Below, piece by piece: positions 31,101 through 35,872 of a stretch of 64,000 nucleotides of DNA. Position numbers and translations under genes: made by a program. The stretch lies in contig NC_092676.1 in assembly GCF_964355755.1 (NCBI RefSeq), forward strand, positions 28,194,288 to 28,258,287. Direction: 5' to 3'. The stretch comes from Antedon mediterranea. Taxonomy: Eukaryota; Echinodermata; Crinoidea; Comatulida; Antedonidae. Every line of letters begins with the position of its first letter. The first letter of the stretch is position 1. The notes beneath the pieces were generated by a model. It worked only from the letters and a program-made list of their open reading frames with translations. It was not told the origin of the DNA and searched no databases.

Positions 31101-33960
31101 ATAAACCATAGGTCCAGTGTACACAACTTGCTCGTGTGCACTTTAAAGAACCTAGTACATCTTTCGAGACGAGTAGGGGGTTACCCCGGTGTATTAGTAC
31201 ATCACAGCCACTGATCACCAACTGGGCCCTCTGGGAGACCAGTCTTTGACTGAAGAGGTCACCCAGTATAAAGATAAAAACAAACAAAAACTGTAAAAGT
31301 AAGTTAATGTGTGGTGATACAAGGATTAAAAAAAAATATACAGTAACAATTGAAACTTTAAGGGTGTACAGTTAGTATTGTGACCTTTGACATTTTGATA
31401 ATTGCAAGATTAATTACTTTTAATGAGTTTATCCTAACACAAGGTTGTGTATTACTGTTAGCCAATATCCAATAACATTGCAAACTCTATCAATCGCAGG
31501 CTAAAAAAATACAAATCTAATTTCTTCCAGTCATATTGTCTGATACAATAATAAAAGCGCTGTGCTTTTGGCATCACATGACCAGACCAACTGAAAACGA
31601 TGCTAGAAAAAAAAACCAATGATTGCAACAATGAGTAGAAAACAATTAAATATACATTGTGAGTGCGGTAGACTAATGTATTAATAAAGGACGCTTTTCA
31701 ATACTGTGATTATGGCATAATAAAATGATTTACCAGGAACTTTCCAATGAGGACATCAATATTATAATGAAATATATTTTGCTTTTGGTTTTTTTCAATA
31801 CATGGCTTTACAGAATAATTTAAAAATTATCAATAGATTTGAAAGTAATCAATTTGTTTAATACCACTGTTTATCAAATAGAACACGGCTCCATGATGTT
31901 GATTGTAATAAGTATGAAACTTAATTTATACACATTGGTTTTAAGTCGACATACTCAAAAGGGATTACTGTATTAGACACAAATTAAAAATTAAGCTACA
32001 GGCCTTGTTGGCGGCATGTATATGTTCAATGATTGATTTTTCTCACCACTAATAGGATAAAAGAAGAAAAGGAAGCATTTATGTTACCAATTAAGTACTT
32101 TCTCAAAGTCAAATAAGCAATCAAACTATCTTGTCTATGGTAATGGGCTATAATCAGTAAAATAAAGGAAGTGTACAGTGTGTATGACATCAGAACATTT
32201 CCCATCATTGTTTTTACTACAGTAGGTCAACCACAAAGGTACACATTGTTAAGTAAACAGCCAAACCCTAAAAGCTAGGCTAAAGACACCATTGAGAGGA
32301 TGGACTATAGAACACATTATGGTTGCATCATCTAGTGTTGCCCAATCAGATACGACAGTTTGAAGGTGCACCCACTACGCATTTACACACCAAGCGCACA
32401 TTGTTATGTATACAAAAATACAGCCAAATTCCAAAATCTAGGCTAAAGATACCATTGAGAGGACAGGCTATACAACCTATGATTATTGTACAGTACTGTA
32501 CATCATCTAGTGCCTTCCATTCAGATACATCAGTTTAAAGATGCGGCCAATATGAATTCACATTCCAAGAACCAAGTGCACATTGTTCAAAACAAAAATA
32601 CTGTAGATCCAAAAACCCAAAAGCAAGCTACTGTAAAAACGAGACAGGGACGAGAAAGGCTATAGAATACATTTTGGCTACGTTGTCCAATCAAATATAA
32701 CAATTTGAAAGTGCACGCACCACGGCGCCAGTCACATGTACAGTACAACCAACATAATCATATTCTATGAATTGATATACTGTAAACAACTTTTTTTATC
32801 CAATTTTGTTTTTATTTCAATATATTGATGTTAAGCTTGAATTTTATTAAGCTTGGCATTTTTTGTAGATCTGTTAATCTTAAATTAAATCTTGATTTAA
32901 TGCAAAACTTGTAAACATAATCTCCTACAGTAATTGTTCGTTTCAAAACGTTCATCAAAGGTCAATTTAAGGACACGTATCATTCATTAAGGTATTTGAT
33001 TCGCATATTATATTAATGATTGAGTGATACTGTAGCCTGGTATTATCTCATTGTCTAATTAACAACCTGGGATCTATAAAAAAAATCAAATTCATTATTC
33101 TAATGATTTAATCAGAAATAAAAAACATAAATAACCCTCAAACACAATTGTACTTTAGTTGGTAATCCTATGTTTGTAAAACAGCGAGCGAGTAAAATGG
33201 CCAAGCAGTTAAGGCAGGGGCGCAGTATACTGTACCTAAAGAGCCAACAATATCGGCAAGGGTTTGAGGGTGATTACCATCTATCTGATAGGACTGTGAT
33301 TACTGTAATTTGCTATTGGTAATCCTTGGCCACATTTGCCTAAATACATAAAATATAAAAAAACATACAATGGCATAAAACTCCTCCTCTCAAATATTTA
33401 TTTGCATCAATACATACCTCTCTACAGCTTGTCCATTCGTTTATTTTCCATTCATAAATCGTTATAATGTGATCGTCAACACATTCTGGTAATCCTTTAC
33501 AATCCTCAATTTCGGATAATGATCCACAACCTTTCCCGTCATTTACAGGTTCCTGGACTAAATTTCTCGTGCGATACCTGACGGCAGCATTACATGTTTT
33601 ACTACACTGTGACCAACGAGTCCACGTTGTCATTACGCAATCTTGCGAACATATTTTACAATTCCCGTAACTGGTTGGCTTTTGAATGTTCTTGCAATAT
33701 TCTGGAGATACCAAAGTTGCGTAGTGTTCAGGTTTGCCAAAATTTATACAAGCTATTTCTCGCATTTGACCACAGTTGTGGTCAGCTTGCAATGTGCATT
33801 GGTCCCAATATTGATATGCCCATGCGGTGTCCTGGTCTTTGCTCGTAATGTTAAATAAAACGCTCACTACATCGTTATTTATAGTCTTTATCAAGCGAAT
33901 GTCAGAACATGATATTGGTATTAAAATATTAATAAGTATAAATAAATATACACAAATCAT
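1090..33960 (-). CDS. THSD7: THSD7-like thrombospondin type-1 domain membrane protein (23 coding exons, 3' end missing)
   Basis: A single-pass cell-surface protein built almost entirely of thrombospondin type-1 repeats (TSRs). Vertebrate THSD7A/B have the same plan and are linked to endothelial migration and podocyte adhesion. Seen here: signal peptide (about residues 1-19), then about 21 TSR modules in strict alternation. One type has W..C, CG.G, R..C; the other has DC..S.W..W..C, R.R, GG..CP. A six-Cys EGF-like segment (about 1345-1408), a juxtamembrane acidic stretch and a hydrophobic helix (about 1431-1453) follow. WxxW C-mannosylation sites and CSxTCG-like O-fucosylation sites occur in the second type. 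All 23 exons join in frame with splice consensus, giving about 1455 residues; human THSD7A is about 1650. The last exon(s), for a short cytoplasmic tail, were not found between 1 and 1089. If the donor at 1089 is not used, reading continues 18 codons to a stop at 1032-1034. Orthology to the THSD7 family is firm; A versus B cannot be assigned. Confidence 0.93.
1188..1340. mobile_element. MITE family A copy 1 (ends AAGCTCTGTCTACACTATCA)
   Basis: Foldback element: left end TTAAGCTTTGTCTATACTATC, right end GATAGTGCAGACAAGTCTT, centre with GTGATGTGCCCATATATGG and two 'ATATGGTAGTGATAT' units. It lies in the THSD7 intron between exons 23 and 22. It has no coding capacity. Confidence 0.8.
1614..1676 (-). 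CDS. THSD7: THSD7 coding exon 22: acidic juxtamembrane linker
   Basis: Phase 1 to phase 1, 63 bp, acceptor TTTATAG| and donor TCAA|GTAAAA. It encodes GLCKVDGAYDSSGVAYEDES. It is small and low in conservation; support comes from splice sites and a perfect phase fit between exons 21 and 23. Confidence 0.68.
1895..2040 (+). repeat. SINE/LINE-like fragment with 'GCGCTATACAAA' tail
   Basis: A block with GTTCGAGCC (a B-box-like word) near 1949 ends in GGCTAAGCGCTATACAAAAG followed by an ATTATTAGTATT simple tail. This ending is typical of many invertebrate retroposons. A related tail lies near 25785-25850. Family not identified. Confidence 0.4.
2063..2152 (-). CDS. THSD7: THSD7 coding exon 21: EGF-like segment
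   Basis: Phase 1 to phase 1, 90 bp, acceptor TCCATTAG| and donor TTCT|GTAATT. It encodes GCQLDSHCPLYSHCSEDICH CNVGYIQDF, a second Cys-rich EGF-like stretch with the C.C..GY ending. The donor is moderate; the assignment rests on frame, Cys pattern and position. Confidence 0.78.
2404..2566. mobile_element. MITE family A copy 2
   Basis: Ends GCTTTGTCTACACTATCAAA and TTTGATAGTGTAGACAGAGC are inverted. The centre carries 'CACTACCATATTT(A/G)AGCA' units. Well preserved; lies between THSD7 exons 21 and 20. Confidence 0.88.
2645..2776 (-). CDS. THSD7: THSD7 coding exon 20: last TSR end and EGF-like start
   Basis: Phase 1 to phase 1, 132 bp, acceptor TTTTTTAG|. It encodes DGRKVTGGC, then MQCSNDCEDQFMQCVDGLCQ CQDGFQ, an EGF-like Cys pattern matching the juxtamembrane region of THSD7 proteins. 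Donor CAAA|GTGAGT was chosen over GTAAGA 22 bp downstream because only the first keeps frame with exon 21. Confidence 0.85.
3013..3113 (-). CDS. THSD7: THSD7 coding exon 19
   Basis: Phase 2 to phase 1, 101 bp, acceptor ATGACAG| and donor CAAG|GTTTGA (weak). It encodes SCLVSEAICPLYMWHTSPWN, then TKQRAVWCQDQ. This is the truncated last A-type TSR, lacking the first Cys pair. The vertebrate proteins also have a shortened module here, ending in R.VWCQ. Confidence 0.89.
3598..3743 (-). CDS. THSD7: THSD7 coding exon 18
   Basis: Phase 0 to phase 2, 146 bp, acceptor TTATAG| and donor AAAG|GTAAAT. It encodes VTNWSSFTPCINDCYGDEST, KVRTRAI and GGLKCPDAMQEE, a B-type TSR in which the second Trp is Phe. 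Confidence 0.88.
3895..4105. repeat. Degenerate tandem repeat, about 35-40 bp unit
   Basis: About six divergent units each begin with TATGCATAATCAGGG(T/C)TCACA or a close variant (near 3897, 3933, 3971, 4012, 4047, 4080). Located between THSD7 exons 18 and 17. Confidence 0.65.
4165..4300 (+). repeat. Single-unit copy of the 68-bp 'ATTGAGATCC' repeat element
   Basis: Shares its left flank (CTGGCTGTTTTACTTTAT), the core TTTTGTATCTCCATTGAGATC and its right flank (TTTGC.TTTRGATTTATA) with the larger array at 14599-16245. The shared flanks show that both are copies of one element differing in internal unit number. Confidence 0.7.
4353..4465 (-). CDS. THSD7: THSD7 coding exon 17
   Basis: Phase 1 to phase 0, 113 bp, acceptor TTTTTAG| and donor CAG|GTAAGC. 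It encodes RDPSTVTDIEFELSSANKTQ and ends with CGRPCPGDCQ, the Cys signature at the join of an A-type and a B-type TSR. The A-type module spanning exons 16-17 is longer than usual. Confidence 0.87.
4624..4807 (-). CDS. THSD7: THSD7 coding exon 16
   Basis: Phase 0 to phase 1, 184 bp, acceptor TAAATAG| and donor AATC|GTATGT. It encodes TKPCNVVPCYEYKFQRGEWS followed by a Cys-rich core with CGSGLRTRSVECRRSDD, an A-type TSR. It has no early ATG. Confidence 0.88.
4961..5158 (+). pseudogene. Non-LTR retrotransposon (LINE) reverse transcriptase C-terminal fragment
   Basis: A plus-strand open frame without its own start reads FSRRVVKLWNSLSADVV, then FKHVVLCLNSNFL, to a stop at 5156-5158. F..RVVKLWNSLP..VV followed by FK..L is the usual C-terminal end of CR1/Jockey/RTE-type LINE ORF2 proteins. 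It lies antisense in the THSD7 intron between exons 16 and 15 and is a dead 5'-truncated copy. Confidence 0.65.
5175..5437 (-). CDS. THSD7: THSD7 coding exon 15
   Basis: Phase 1 to phase 0, 263 bp, acceptor TTCAAAG| and donor CAG|GTGATA. It encodes KRQRTIHCIDNNG, then B-type CVLGRYGDYSECSDECGM, MYRERD and RRCPKNSHSLVQ. The W..W motif is replaced by Y..Y in this module, so C-mannosylation is not expected. Confidence 0.91.
5682..5918 (-). CDS. THSD7: THSD7 coding exon 14
   Basis: Phase 1 to phase 1, 237 bp, acceptor ATTTAG| and donor AAAG|GTGTGT. It carries a complete B-type TSR (DCVLSEWSSFTPCPAVC, RTRT, GQPCQSLEEIVPC) and the start of an A-type TSR (ELGEWQACKAISGDCGKG). Confidence 0.92.
6102..6252 (-). 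CDS. THSD7: THSD7 coding exon 13
   Basis: Phase 0 to phase 1, 151 bp, acceptor TAACAG| and donor GCAG|GTAAAA. It encodes WNSCKAVSSDCGTGTQSRSV and on to NVACNLPC, one A-type TSR core. It has no ATG near its start and was found from splice phase and Cys pattern. Confidence 0.89.
6400..6527 (-). CDS. THSD7: THSD7 coding exon 12
   Basis: Phase 1 to phase 0, 128 bp, acceptor ATTTCAG| and donor GAG|GTACGT. It encodes TKTRYRTVTQEMNRGGRLCP, ETIVCELRSC, then FIWDVSE, which joins exon 13 to form the Trp-Cys start of an A-type TSR. Confidence 0.9.
6797..7000 (-). CDS. THSD7: THSD7 coding exon 11
   Basis: Phase 1 to phase 1, 204 bp, acceptor TCCATAG| and donor CAAG|GTCAGT. It encodes ALCGDGRKWRTVLCLRSDG, then CTVKCSQDCEVSDWNEWTVC and CSHNCGQG: end of an A-type and start of a B-type TSR. 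Confidence 0.91.
7223..7375 (-). CDS. THSD7: THSD7 coding exon 10
   Basis: Phase 1 to phase 1, 153 bp, acceptor ATTTCAG| and donor GATA|GTAAGT. It encodes the divergent end of a B-type TSR (LCPHISFRDFQDGEEC) and the start of an A-type TSR (YTYMWQEGIWRSC). It is not ATG-initiated. Confidence 0.85.
7390..7592 (-). mobile_element. tRNA-derived SINE, family 2
   Basis: On the minus strand it begins AGAGCTGTAGCTTGGTGGTT, continues with CATGCTTGCCTTCCAATCCTG and ends in TGTATGAAATAAACAAATTA. It shares most of its length with the copy at 26423-26640, which keeps the tRNA B-box. Inserted in the intron between exons 10 and 9; carries its own A-rich tail. Confidence 0.72.
7671..7856 (-). CDS. THSD7: THSD7 coding exon 9
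   Basis: Phase 1 to phase 1, 186 bp, acceptor TACGTAG| and donor CAAG|GTAAGC. It encodes the end of an A-type TSR (QQCFMPC) and the start of a B-type TSR (GDCGLTEWGNFGPCQKQYIC). The usual second Trp of W..W is Phe here (WGNF), and the C.K.Y.C stretch departs from the CS.TCG pattern, so this module probably lacks the usual glycosylation sites. Confidence 0.9.
8268..8435 (-). CDS. THSD7: THSD7 coding exon 8 with GC splice donor
   Basis: Phase 1 entry (acceptor TTAAG|), 168 bp. It encodes VDPCYSYSWQPNDWNEC, CGTGLQTRTVDCLRSDG, an A-type TSR. The exon end reads GATAG|GCAAGT: a GC donor in the strong AG|GCAAGT context. The nearest GT, 4 bp further into the intron, breaks the frame with exon 9, while the GC site restores phase 1 and the expected GVC-to-Cys run. 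Confidence 0.87.
8487..8640. mobile_element. MITE family A copy 3
   Basis: ACTACACTATCAAACTTTAT at the left and AAACTAGTTTGTGTAGACAG at the right are inverted. The outer GCTCTGT part of the left end is lost. The centre has ATATTTGGGCATATGTATATC and a second unit. Confidence 0.83.
8775..9090 (-). mobile_element. tRNA-derived SINE, family 1, copy 1
   Basis: Minus-strand SINE: the tRNA-like head (CTTGGCCA near 9055-9063) is at the high-coordinate end, followed by CACTCGCTCCATGGTTCTTG, the shared body ending GTGCACTTTAAAGAACCTAG, and GACGAGTAGGGGGTTTCCCC. The same body occurs at 30978-31290 and 52838-53055. A 70-codon plus-strand frame across it is only a shadow. Confidence 0.8.
9468..9835. repeat. 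Tandem repeat, about 92-101 bp unit, 4 copies
   Basis: Units starting GGGTGGTGTG at 9468, 9560 and 9656 and a fourth decayed unit near 9755 share TGTTTGTATACAATATTGAA and CATTGCTGACTTTTTGTA. The array sits in the THSD7 intron between exons 8 and 7 and creates two spurious 70-codon plus-strand frames. Confidence 0.85.
10061..10279 (-). CDS. THSD7: THSD7 coding exon 7 (3' boundary uncertain)
   Basis: Phase 1 entry with acceptor TTTACAG|. It encodes DPSLKPNVSRPC, then B-type CRLSLWSEWTQCSASCGNGT, RYRTQ and GGEACPDEADED. Two weak donors both give phase 1: GATG|GTGATT (chosen, exon low end 10061) and ATGG|GTAGAT (low end 10037, adding 8 residues). The shorter form keeps the usual TSR spacing between CP and the next Cys pair, so I prefer it. 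Confidence 0.82.
10496..10693 (-). CDS. THSD7: THSD7 coding exon 6
   Basis: Phase 1 to phase 1, 198 bp, acceptor TTTTTTAG| and donor TCTG|GTAATT. It completes the B-type TSR from exon 5 and begins an A-type TSR (HWQVYPWETC, FGTCGHMNGTQIRKVLCEM). Confidence 0.9.
10879..11145 (-). CDS. THSD7: THSD7 coding exon 5
   Basis: Phase 1 to phase 1, 267 bp, acceptor TTTTCAG| and donor TTAG|GTGAGG. It encodes an A-type TSR (GTWSACFAASGVYGDCGAG) and most of the following B-type TSR (GDCAVSEWSEWSTCSETCG, RTRLIL). Confidence 0.92.
11472..11696 (-). CDS. THSD7: THSD7 coding exon 4
   Basis: Phase 1 to phase 1, 225 bp, acceptor ATTTCAG| and donor TCTG|GTAAGG. It encodes LACQLNCPNDCQLGEWENWS followed by CTKSCGAGG, IRTRK, and the C-terminal Cys of a B-type TSR. 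It has WENWSPC, a C-mannosylation-type WxxW motif. There is no start codon near its 5' end, so it is easy to miss if only ATG-initiated reading frames are considered. Confidence 0.9.
11750..11882. mobile_element. MITE family A copy 4 (left end lost)
   Basis: The right end TTTGATAGTGTAGAGAGAGC and the core GTGATGTGCCCAAATAAGG with two 'ATATGGTAATGATATG' units are present. The left terminal repeat is mostly missing (only ATCAAAATAGTG remains). Confidence 0.78.
12180..12572 (-). CDS. THSD7: THSD7 coding exon 3
   Basis: Phase 1 to phase 1, 393 bp, acceptor TTTTTAG| and donor ACAG|GTAGCA. It finishes one A-type TSR (EFCHLPC), carries a full B-type TSR (CKVSAWKPFSNCTKPC, RRTR, GGDTCPHLVEEEPC) and starts the next A-type TSR (YTWHAFVWNEC, CGPGVSRRQVYC). 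Cys spacing matches the family throughout. Confidence 0.92.
13828..13990 (+). pseudogene. Probable LINE reverse transcriptase tail
   Basis: In one plus frame the segment reads PQLWTTLQNDLRDEF, then LKSFSRSLRSKL, resembling the LW..LP..LR.....FK..LK end of LINE ORF2, followed by an AT-rich tail. It is short and degenerate; a chance similarity is possible. Confidence 0.4.
14599..16245 (+). repeat. 68-bp tandem repeat array, split by a hAT-type insertion
   Basis: After the insertion, ATTGAGATC recurs at 15901, 15968, 16036, 16104 and 16173 (period 67-69 bp), with shared CCCACARCATTGTCA and TTTTTCATTGCTTAT. The left part (14599-14650) matches the flank of the copy at 4165. The two halves rejoin exactly when the element 14651-15894 and one 8-bp duplicate are removed. 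Confidence 0.87.
14651..15894. mobile_element. Non-autonomous hAT-type DNA transposon with 8-bp TSD
   Basis: Length 1244 bp. Terminal inverted repeats CAGTGGCGTATCCAG and CTGGATACGCCACTG are perfect over 15 bp. The 8-bp TTCTCCAT occurs on both sides (14643-14650 and 15895-15902). An 8-bp duplication with CAGxGGCG ends is characteristic of the hAT superfamily. Subterminal G-runs and C-runs are partly inverted. No transposase frame is present, so it would depend on an enzyme in trans. Confidence 0.93.
17895..18520 (+). pseudogene. LINE (non-LTR) ORF2 C-terminal relic with A-rich tail
   Basis: A frame open from 17895 to the stop at 18417-18419 reads QPNLDFCSVIYNSISKTQ, SRIDRLYSRLLRYIS, PPSLRRCHNDLIFLFK, then FGIRVPARNLRNN and a final YNSLVQ. 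This is the standard end of CR1/Jockey-type reverse transcriptases (P..DFCS.+.NS..K; RR..DL.FL+K; VP.RN.R). The 5' part is absent (5'-truncated) and an A-rich tail follows at 18483-18520. Sense is opposite to THSD7. Confidence 0.75.
18979..19410. repeat. 48-bp minisatellite, 9 near-identical units
   Basis: Nine units begin with GGGCTATTGTTGGTTTATCC at 18979 and every 48 bp after. The only difference seen is G or A in CCAGGTCT/CCAGATCT (order G G G G A A G G A). Because 48 is a multiple of 3, the minus strand is open for 142 codons as a 16-residue repeat (GLDLDKPTIALIPSIL). Lying inside an intron, this is most likely non-coding and recently expanded. Confidence 0.95.
20171..20557. mobile_element. 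Foldback MITE with TTGTTTCTGCTGCA ends and 5-bp flank repeat
   Basis: Left end GTTTGTTTCTGCTGCAC and right end TGCAGCAGAAACAGGCC are inverted. Further inside, several AACCGGTTA/AACCGTTA words occur in both orientations. GAAGG stands on both sides (20166-20170 and 20558-20562), compatible with a 5-bp target duplication. Superfamily unknown. Confidence 0.72.
20697..20860 (-). repeat. Probable LINE 3' tail
   Basis: Read on the minus strand, the segment ends GCCTGAATAAATAATAATAA, a simple-repeat 3' tail typical of CR1/L2-like LINEs, preceded by T-rich 3'-UTR-like sequence. No coding part remains. Confidence 0.45.
22931..23112. mobile_element. MITE family A copy 5
   Basis: AAGCTCTGTCTACACTATCA at the left and TGTAGACAGAGCGTAA at the right. 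The centre has three 'ATATCRCYAYTATATTTGGGC'-like units, one more than copy 2, and an enlarged ATGATGATGATG stretch. Confidence 0.87.
23500..23582. mobile_element. MITE family A copy 6 (internal fragment)
   Basis: Only AAACTAGTTCTGGCAAAAAAGTG, then GATATGACATCATCGTGTCT and ATATGGACACATCACACTT, are left of the family pattern. Both terminal GCTCTGTC ends are missing. Confidence 0.6.
26423..26640 (+). mobile_element. tRNA-derived SINE, family 2, with poly-A tail
   Basis: Carries GTGCTTGCCTTCCAATCACA, then the B-box-like GGGGTTCAATCCTGACC, a body with ACTTTATAAGCGCGATAAAT, and ends in a run of about 16 A at 26622-26638. The same element lies inverted at 7390-7592. The A-box part of the head is damaged. 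Confidence 0.75.
28347..28741. mobile_element. Composite hAT-like relic (CAGGGGCGTAG ends)
   Basis: Outer ends CAGGGGCGTAGGC (28347) and GCTACGCCCCTG (to 28741) are inverted, in the CAGxGGCGTA style of hAT elements. Inside, the segment ending 28707 reads on the minus strand CAGTGACGAATCCAGGATTT, close to the ends of the complete element at 14651. No clean 8-bp duplication was found around either, so boundaries are uncertain and this may be two overlapping relics. Confidence 0.55.
29123..29246 (-). CDS. THSD7: THSD7 coding exon 2
   Basis: Acceptor AATAG| and donor CAG|GTAAGC. Enters in phase 0 and leaves in phase 1. It encodes TKPIPLDAGCSEQ.., completing the TSR begun in exon 1 with the usual C.....R..EC spacing. 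It is separated from exon 1 by 4.2 kb and from exon 3 by 16.5 kb. The codon GAT rebuilt across the 16.5-kb intron restores the conserved LSDDKSDN-to-Cys run, so no exon seems to be missing between them. Confidence 0.88.
29347..29480. mobile_element. MITE family B copy 1 (ends TAAAGCTTGGTTCCCACTAG)
   Basis: TAAAGCTTGGTTCCCACTAG at the left and CTAGTGGGAACCAAGCTTTA at the right are exact inverts. Beyond them AACGTAACGCAATGACGTAA and its rough complement continue, so nearly the whole 134 bp folds back. It lies in THSD7 intron 1, about 100 bp upstream of exon 2. Confidence 0.88.
30119..30277. mobile_element. MITE family A copy 7
   Basis: TTAAAGCTCTGTCTACACTA at the left and GTAGACAGAGCTTAA at the right. 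The centre has ACTACGATATGGTACTGTAG and GTCATCATGTCTATGTACGG. Possible TTAA or TA target duplication; not resolvable here. Confidence 0.85.
30978..31290 (+). mobile_element. tRNA-derived SINE, family 1, copy 2 (most complete)
   Basis: The 5' head resembles a class II (Leu/Ser-type) tRNA: GAGTGAG, then the A-box TGGCCGAGCGGTTAAG (30985-31000), and the B-box GGTTCGAGGC (31040-31049), with CTCACTC able to pair with GAGTGAG. The body (CATGGTTCTGGTGGTAGAAC, CACTTTAAAGAACCTAG, GACGAGTAGGGGGTTACCCC) is shared with copies at 8775 and 52838. A-rich tail at 31278-31290. Pol III promoter boxes are intact; a functional tRNA is unlikely because the anticodon arm does not fold. Confidence 0.85.
32225..32735. 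repeat. Tandem repeat, about 155-180 bp unit, 3 copies
   Basis: Units marked by GCACATTGTT (near 32242, 32396, 32577) share AAAATACAGCCAAA, CTAGGCTAAAGA, CCATTGAGAGGA, GGCTATA and the CATCATCTAGTG.. part. Divergence between units is considerable. Located in THSD7 intron 1. Confidence 0.75.
33181..33275 (+). mobile_element. SINE family 1 head fragment
   Basis: GCGAGCGAGTAAAATGGCCAAGCAGTTAAGGC resembles the A-box region and ATATCGGCAAGGGTTTGAGGG the B-box region of the head at 30978. The body is missing. Confidence 0.5.
33418..33960 (-). CDS. THSD7: THSD7 coding exon 1: signal peptide and first TSRs
   Basis: The ATG at 33958-33960 begins MICVYLFILINILIPISCSD, a hydrophobic signal peptide with a plausible cleavage after the S-C-S region. 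Residues 45-100 form a first A-type TSR (W.Q.WDQC, CGQMREIAC). Residues 104-160 form a B-type TSR with WTRWSQCSKTC and RYRTR. The exon ends in a third module at EWTSCRE. The donor is GAG|GTATGT (33416-33417 on the plus strand), phase 0. A longer open reading through the intron to 33340 is not coding. An upstream non-coding exon is possible but not visible. Confidence 0.92.
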
Positions 33961-35486
33961 TTTGATTAAATTGTGCGCTTTTTAAAAATGGAATTAATTT
34001 ATTAGTCAGCTGTATATCCATAGATAAGTCTGGAATAGAAAATAGAAAAATGGTAAATTGTAAGCATAATAATTAACTAGTATATAAAAAGGGTATTTAA
34101 TATCACAGAGTGACCAACTCCCACTGTTGGCATATAAACAGCAAGGAATTTTAGGCGCTATCTGCTGATTATCTGCTCAAAACACCACTCCCAGGGTCTA
34201 CAAACAGCTAGTTAAAATTTTTCCCAGTATTAAATATTTTTAATTTAAAAAAACCCCAAATAATAATATAAATATTATATTACACTTCCATCAAAACATG
34301 GACAAAAAATTACTCAGTAGTATTTCAAAATTAGACGTCATTTGGTCTTATTTGCTAAGCCCTCCTTACCTGCAACTTAAGTTTTAACTACCAGCATGCA
34401 CACTCAGACTGGTCCCCAGACTCACGTTTTCAACAATACACGACTTTTCAATGTCAGTCCTTCAACAACAAACTTCAACTACCAATTTCACGGAAGCAAT
34501 GTAACATAATATATACACAAATTGCACCATTCAGGCGGACAATTGACATGGGATTTGACACAGTCGAATGATTACGCCTTCAGGCCCAACCAGGTAAACC
34601 ATAATTGACAATAAATAACGTTAAAACACCTCGGGTTTTGTTGTACTCCACTCTCCCACATGTTTCTCTAATCGTCTGCTGTTTACTTTCACCTTCAGAG
34701 AAAAGCTGAGATAAATTTGCATATTGACCTGCAAACTTGAGGCAGCTTCATTGTGTAAAATGAAAATAGATAAATAATTCGAAACACAAATCAATTTAAA
34801 TAAATAAATATTCAATATTTACTCAGTGTACGTTCACTTATTGTATATTATATACAAGTTGCATATAAAAAAATATATATTATGTTACGTTACGTCATTT
34901 GAAAAGATGATTTTTGAGTAAAATTACCTCTAATAAAATGTAGCATTCTGACCTGGCAACATACGCGCGCATATTACTGAGCAGTACGAACGATCTTAAA
35001 CGCTCGACTTTAAAGTTATGGTTTTTTACAAACCATGAAGACAATAATTGACATTAATTATTACAGTATGCATCATGGAAAAATCAACAGAGCCTACATG
35101 ATAGCGATTTTTAGATGTAAATATTAATAAACTGCAGAAATGAAATTACATCCTGCCCTTTCAATATAATATATTACACACATTTAATTTGTTTATATTT
35201 CAACGCGTACAACAACACAATACATTATCATGTTAATAAAAACATATGTTGCTCAAACATTATTCCTTATGTTTGTATTAATTCATTTTATGGATATTTT
35301 CTGGGGGCGTTTTGTAAAAATCAATTATGAAATAATAGGTTGCGTGATAATAACTGCGTTATGTATTATTAATTGAAAGTTAATACATGTATATTATTCT
35401 AAAGAGTACATCAAATTAAATGAACAAGCATTTAATACACGCAATTTGTTAAGAAACAACACGATCAAGTTTTGACGCTTGGTGCA

Positions 35487-35872
35487 TAGAGGGCGCTATC
35501 ACTATTTTGAATAACGTCTTTAATAGTCATTCAGAATTCCAATCGTATTGATACATACAATGGTTTGAATCAATGAGTCTTATTAATTTACTTACTTATT
35601 TATTTTTAAAACAATAAATTGTAATTTGCTTGTTCATTAATCTTCAATAGATCAAACACAATATGTTATATGTATGTGTTTTTACTTTGGTTTGAGCAAA
35701 TCAGCGACAATAAGTTAACTTTTAAAATGTTTAAAAATGAAAATGTAAAATAATCGTCGATGTTATGATGCCTGTAAGTTGGTGAAACCGTTGAGAAATT
35801 ATTTACTTCTCAATGATTTTCGTATGATTTTACAATTACGACGAATAAATTAATAAGTAATAGCGCCCTCTA
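35487..35872. promoter_or_regulatory. Inverted pair of TAGAGGGCGCTAT motifs
   Basis: TAGAGGGCGCTAT at 35487-35499 and its exact complement ATAGCGCCCTCTA at 35860-35872, 373 bp apart in opposite orientation. The AGAGGGCGC core resembles the CTCF consensus core. Binding is inference; a decayed inverted repeat could look the same. Confidence 0.35.

Noticed and set aside
33340-33417. 3' extension of THSD7 exon 1
   Set aside because: The donor GAG|GTATGT at 33417 and the in-frame continuation in exon 2 show this is intron.
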